From Pezizomycotina sp. ARF18 (Eukaryota > Ascomycota): DNA of 64,000 nucleotides. Positions 58,623 through 64,000 of the stretch are shown piece by piece. The notes below the pieces were generated by a model. It was not told the DNA's origin and made no database searches. It saw nothing but the letters and a program-made list of their open reading frames with translations. The position numbers were made by a program, and so were the translations under genes. Location: NCBI GenBank assembly GCA_002224055.1, contig AZLU01000178.1, positions 1 through 64,000 of the forward strand, read 5' to 3'. The first letter of the stretch is position 1; the number at the start of each line of letters is the position of its first letter.

Positions 58623-59442
58623 ATGGCTGCCACTGCTATCTCTAACCCTTCCGACTACGTCCCCTTCATCGTCGAATACAGCTTCTTCGTCACAACACCT
58701 CCTATCTGCATCCTCCGTAGCAACGTCACCCTAAACAACCAACTCCACCCTTCCCTAAACGATGTCCTGAACTACGTCGCTGCCAAAATTAGCATCATAA
58801 CGGCTTTTCTTGCACCAGCACCGCCTCCGATGTACTACAGAGATGGACGTTCCGGGGCATTAAAGATGATGCGGCGGAGTCCGTCATACTACAGCTCGAA
58901 GAGGAATAGCCGTACTTACCCTTCTCGATGTGGAGTATGAATGAGAGGATGTTAGGGCTGTTAATATTACGTCGAGGGAGGGACCGCCGGGGAGGGACGT
59001 GTTAAAGTAGATGCTGGGAAGGAGTACAGCAGGAATTAGATGTTTAGGAGTATTGAGCAGTTTATATGTGTAGATTTGAGTTGAGGAGTGCGAGGGGAGA
59101 TTGGAGGAGTATGAAAGGGAGAGGGATAAGGGGTTACTGTAAGTTATAAACCTACCCCCCCGAAGGTAACATCGGAGGCCTGTTCTGCGCCTATACCGAT
59201 CATCACAATTGATTTCTAATTCTCTTAGGCTGGACGCTGCGCACGAAAAGCCGTATATCCGATACGACGACGCCGCGACCGCACATCGGATCGCAGCGTA
59301 TCTTACGGAGTGTAACTATCGAAGTTATTACTCACAAGGTAGCGGAGCCGCTTTGTACGTGCTGCGAGAACGAGCCGGCGGGAATACGCAGTATGTTGTT
59401 GAGTAGGTGGAGGTTATCAAGACGGAGAATGTTGAAACATAA
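58623..59442 (+). pseudogene. RLFN/HPxAD-family member 6, strongly decayed
   Basis: ATG at 58623 ('MAATAISNPSDYVPFIVEYS'), then 'SNVTLNNQLHPSLNDVLN' 'YVAAKIS', matching the 'VNLDRDLHPAADSVLQ' block of member 5. Next come 'LLDVEYE', a TGA, 'EDVRAVNITSREGPPGRDVL' and 'EECEGRLEEYERERDKGLL', the counterpart of 'EDCEGKVEEYRAERVKEIE'. A GTAAGT donor follows at the same place as intron 1 of member 5 (about 59140), with acceptor TCTTAG near 59229. The last exon is open: 'LDAAHEKPYIRYDDAATAHR' 'IAAYLTECNYRSYYSQGSGA' 'ALYVLRERAGGNTQYVVE', TAG at 59404-59406, then 'VEVIKTENVET' in frame to 59442. Many breaks. The shared intron position shows a duplication of a spliced gene, not retroposition. Confidence 0.5.
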
Positions 59443-59449
59443 GAATATT

Positions 59450-62400
59450 CCATAATTCATTGAAGTGGATCGAATACCGCTGTGTCCTTCTGGGAATTTG
59501 AGGGTGCGGTATTAAAACGACGTAACAATAAGGGGCTGGAGTAAAAACGAAAAATTGCAATTGCACAGGATATTCCTGGGCAGAAGATTAATTAGCCATA
59601 TAGTATACACCTTAGAAGCCGTGCAAGAACGAGTGCGTGTGTCCAATTCCCAGTAGATCAACTACAGTAAATGGCTTAAATATCGAAAAAAAAAAAAAAA
59701 AAAAAAAAAAACTCCTATACTTTCTGTCTATCCCTCTTTTTTTTTTCAGTCCTTTAATAATAGCGCCCAAACAGTTCCAATTCCGAACCTCCGTTTTATT
59801 TATACGGCCCTCTTTTTATAACCCTCGGTATTGCGTGCATCCTATCACAGTATAGTCGGCTAATATGTCCTCTAGCACGAATTATCGGTTCAAGTAGCAC
59901 GGGTAAAAATACTATTACACTGGCGACGCTAAGTTATATTATGCTTTTCGCAATATTCGTTTCCATTTCAATTCGTTGCACGATTAAACGCAAATGGTAT
60001 TGATTGGTCGTATTTTTGTTCCGGGTGGAGCTTTGAGCTATAAGAATCGCATTCCTCTTCCTTAAATACCTGTGGCAGGAAGACGACTTTGGCAATCGCG
60101 CATGTTGAGGGATACATCCGTTTCTAATCAGATAGTGGGAAAATATCGATCATGAGGTTCTCTGTGCAAACGTGACCAGCTCTCTTGTTTTAGTCAAGGT
60201 CTAAAGCTTAAAGTGGCCGAACAAAAACGACCACTCAATGCTAGTTAAGCGGGGTGGTCTCATATCCCAGATATTCCGGTTGTTGAGTTGTCTCGTATTG
60301 ATGTCCGCTGCGCGTGCGAATCGAAAACATCAGGTCTTCTTGAAAAGAAAAATATGGTGATTCGGACGGAATCGGACCGAGACGGTGGCGAGTTGTGGTC
60401 ACGCTCTCGATATCGTCTTTTTTTTTTTTTTTTTTCCGGTGATCGAACGAGAGTACAAAAATTACAGACAGCTCGGTCCATGTTTTAGCCCGGCCGGGGC
60501 TTAATAATCATGTCAGAAAGGAGTGTGGCTTTGCCAGGACCCTGAAAATCTCACGACCATGCTCCCTCTCCCGCGACAGGGTTTATAGTGAGTGGTGTAT
60601 TTCAATCAGTGGACAGCCTAAATATTTAAGGAACCGGATATCGGCGAAAAAGCTCTCGCTTCTCGCAAATCTGTGTTCCTGACACCTAGCTAGCATAGCC
60701 TCAACCACGTGGTGTATCCTATTCAAAAAAAAAAAAAAAAAACTTGTATTATGAATCTAGCTTATTTACCATATAAGCATCAGGACATAACTACGCGTTG
60801 GTCAAAATTCGCCAGACGAAGGATAGTTGCTTATTTAGTTCGTGCATTCTTGTTTCACCAGAACAAGCTTCCTCCACCATACACTGGCGCCATGAAACTC
60901 CCAAAACGCCCGCCCTGGGTCGAGCATGCGGCCACTCCTTCTCTTTGGCGCTACGAAAAATCTTTGCAATTTCGAAGAAAATGGCTGCCGTTGCTCGAAG
61001 CAGCAATGGACAACCCCAGGCTTAGAAACCGATTACCATATGCCACTACACAGTATAGAAACCCAGGAGAGAGCAAACCAATAACGTTGTGCGGCGCGAC
61101 CGTGCGCTTATAACTCAACATTTTACGGAATAGTTCAACTCATAACACAAACAGCATACATACCGTTACATTGAAATGTCCCTCACTCGGAATTATGGTG
61201 GCCCCATACGCTAGGGCCTCCAAAAGTAAAAAAAAAATGGTGGCTTTGCTAAAGTGCCTGAAAATCCTTCGATTTCTTCATTCAGCGACAAGGATCGCAC
61301 GGTTGGTAAAGCTGACCGATAACACAAGGTTTTAAAATAACACATGGTTGAAGGCGGGATGCCAGTTACCCTGGAACATAGGTACCTGTACGGTAGATTT
61401 GCGAGGGTCTTCGCACCTCGCCTGCTATATCGTCCTTTTATCGTAATATCGAAGGCATGGCCTACGTAGTAAGATATAAAAGCCGGGATATCGTCGTCTG
61501 TTCACATTCGGGTGATGAGCTCTCGGAGAGTTACTTAGATGTAATATCCTTGCAATTGTGAGCGAGGAGTTTTTTTTTTTTTTTTTTTTACGATTCTTCT
61601 AAATCCCAAAAGGGGCTCTTTCAGTCTTTTTCGCACTTTTGTCCGCAATTTCAGCACTGTCTTGAACCCTATACCATAGCGCCCTCAGTCCTATAAACCG
61701 AACGAAAATCGCCAAGAATAGTTTTGTCTCTATACCGCCGTTTACCGGGTTGGACTGTAGGTCACAATGTCATACATATGTTAATTACGGTACTTAAGGC
61801 TACAGCTTCCCGCTTTGTACCGAGTGCTTATCGTTCGGTACGACGAAGGATCGCGTGGTCGACTGCCCGAGAGATATACTCTGTGCGACAAATTTACACG
61901 GCCAATATATCCGGTACCACTAATTACCTTATTCCATGCACGTGTTCACGCAGGCAATGCTACGTTATGTTTTTTTTGGAAATGTTGTTTTCCGTACAAC
62001 GCTCGTGTTCATCATGTTGCACGATTGGATGGGAATCCTACAGATTGGCTGTCTTTTCCTTTCCGTAGAGGGTCGCACACTCCGTTATGAAACGAATACG
62101 ACGGAAAACGGCGTTGCGGTTCCGCACTTAGCTAATGACGCTGTCGGACTTTGTATAATAGACGTAACTGGCTTTGAAAGAACGCTTCTTCGCGAAATTT
62201 GCAAGAAGAGCTCCTTTGTTTCCTCTCTAATTTAGCTTGATATTACTAATGCTTCTGGCTATGCTACAGGAGATAAGATATAGTAAAGGTTATACTAGTA
62301 ATTCATTAGTTTTCAGAAGTCTAGAAGGCAGAATATGGTATAAAAGGCACCGATATATCCGCTAGTTACAAAATTCAAACCATAGAAAATCTCTTTGATC

Positions 62401-64000
62401 TTCAAAAGAGCCTGCTGAGTAAATGCAGGGTATAAAGGTGCATCTCAAACTTTACTAGTCTTCGGATAGTTTGGTTGTTAAGACTGACACACCTGAAGAT
62501 ATTATTATTGGTTGTTTCGCTTCTCAGCCGCGGATGCAATGCAAATCATCTCAGAGACTCGCCACCACTTTTTCACCTCAGACATGACTAATTAAATGAG
62601 ACCAGTACCGGCACACCGGAAAATTCGTGATCACGTTTCTTATACTGTTTTACCGTTGCGTCGGCGCCTCTGGCATCAAATGCTACATAGAGCCTTGCAA
62701 ACCGTGCATTAAGTAGGGAAAATGTTTGCTCGGTTGTAAATCCTGACGTGAGAGCTACCTTATGTCGTGCAGGACAAGACGAACTGGCGCAGCATTAGCG
62801 GCGCCTCCGAATATTAACATAAGGGTGAGTAGAAGATTACATGCTCAACAGTCCGATTTAATCGATTTTAGAACATGAATGACAATATCTAGAATGAAAA
62901 TTCGAAGTTGAGGAGCAAGTCTAAACCCACGAGCCCCTCGGTAAATTATTCCGGAAGCCGACCAACGGAACGGATCTTTGATTACGAGCTCTTACCCTTG
63001 ATAAAAGTAAAAGGCCAGTGGGCCATCTTCAAGTTTTCCCGCTCTAAACCATCAGTATCACGAGGCATTTTCTCAAAAAGCTAGCGAACCACTAAAAGCA
63101 GTAATTTAGGGAGAAAAATCCGCAGCTCTGCAGCAAAATATCCAGGAACATATCAGAGCTCTCGAAGGAAAATAGGCTCGAGCTCGAGCTCTTTGAAAGA
63201 ACTATCAAGCTCCCGTTTATCACGATGAAGAAACAAGAAAGGAGTGTTAAGGTTTTTTACTATGGTGTTTTTGGTGATGTTTGTATCAGCCGCAGACTTT
63301 ATTCCCGCTTCCTTCAAAGATTCATAACTTCACTCTCGCCTTGGCGATTCGTTACGTTTATTCTAGCCGAAGCATAGAAAGTATTCCTACTTTTTTGTCT
63401 AAGAAAAATTTCTCGAACCTATGCAGGGCATTCGGATTTAGGCGAATAACGGGATAAGGACTTCTTAACTTCTCAATCAGGGTAATAAATATGTTCTAAC
63501 GTTACCTTCGGGCTCTCTCCTCCCCGGTCCCGAACCACGTGTTGATAGGTAGCCATTCTCGCAATGATTATTTTTTAAAATAGACTCGGCTTCGTCGCTA
63601 TTATGGAGTGATTTATAAGTTATGACCGGCCTTTACATAAACCCTCTTCGCTTCCTAGGCACGGGGACGGACATCTTTCCTCCCTTCGCAACTTTCTTCA
63701 TGCCTTCTTAAGTATATGTGGTCTTGTTGTCTTAGAGCTATGTATAGCACCGCGGTCCTATACATAGTAAACATACATGATGTATGGAGTTTTTCACTAT
63801 GCCACCTTCCCATTATTTTTACAACCTCGCTCGTCCCTTTAGTCCTTAGTTAGTTCTCGAACGCTTGGTTTTCGCGGCAGTGTGCGGGGTTCACCGGAGG
63901 ATCTTGGCGTCCAGGGCTGAAGGAAAACGTTGCATGGGAGGTGCAAGGATCTGCATATCAGCGACCAGGGATCAACGGTGAACTGGCTCGGAAAAGGATA
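59450..64000. other. gene-poor stretch, nothing secure
   Basis: A26 run at 59686-59711, T17 near 60419-60435, A17 near 60725-60741, T19 near 61570-61589. Frames of 134 codons (60709-61113, beginning in the A-run) and 99-114 codons (61724-62235) have no recognisable motif. A helix-like remnant 'GEKSAALQQNIQEHIRALEG' lies near 63111-63171, between TAG codons. No gene is called. Confidence 0.35.

Noticed and set aside
29449-59406. Reassigned or programmed read-through TAG codons as a new decoding system
   Set aside because: TAG also terminates several genes here, the same genes carry frame breaks, and C-to-T decay explains the pattern more simply. Kept only as a finding about decay.
1-64000. 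CRISPR arrays, bacterial operons, phage-type modules
   Set aside because: No spaced direct repeats or compact same-strand gene runs; introns and fungal domains show a eukaryotic chromosome.

Overview
The window looks like nuclear DNA of a filamentous ascomycete (Pezizomycotina). The evidence is: short GT-AG introns of about 75-140 bp with CTAAC/CTGAC-type branch sites; a fungal-specific transcription-factor domain; NmrA-like, BTB/POZ and STAND-N-terminal-like proteins; Cys-rich secreted or anchored proteins; and a DNA transposon whose body looks hypermutated by RIP (repeat-induced point mutation). No rRNA, convincing tRNA, CRISPR or bacterial-style operon was seen. One 126-base assembly gap lies at 45462-45587.

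Layout. 0-9.4 kb: a decayed coiled-coil gene, a small secreted protein, a short membrane peptide, an NmrA-like reductase (+) and, convergent with it, a fungal transcription factor (-). 9.4-14.3 kb: almost empty, with a 210-bp polypurine tract. 14.3-20.1 kb: a STAND-N-terminal-like gene, then three tandem BTB/POZ genes on the minus strand that share intron positions. 20.9-24.8 kb: two Cys-rich, C-terminally membrane-anchored proteins on either side of an AT-rich relic. 25.28-27.97 kb: a hAT transposon with 30-bp inverted repeats and a perfect 8-bp target duplication. 29-34.7 kb: coiled-coil genes, one with an IQ motif, and an acidic protein. 35.6-59.5 kb: an accessory island. It holds at least six members of an unrecognised gene family, five short secreted-protein genes (four of them related), a trypsin-fold protease, and many long homopolymers. 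59.5-64 kb: nothing secure.

Nearly every gene is interrupted by one or more frame breaks, and several have in-frame TAG codons followed by more coding-quality sequence. Splice sites and protein motifs around the breaks are well preserved. Either this is a recently decayed accessory region, or the assembly carries many uncorrected indels; the in-frame stops and the RIP-like transposon favour real decay for at least part of it. The most novel-looking content is the family tagged here by its 'RLFNA.N.PN' and 'HPxADxVL' signatures, interleaved with the secreted-protein cluster.
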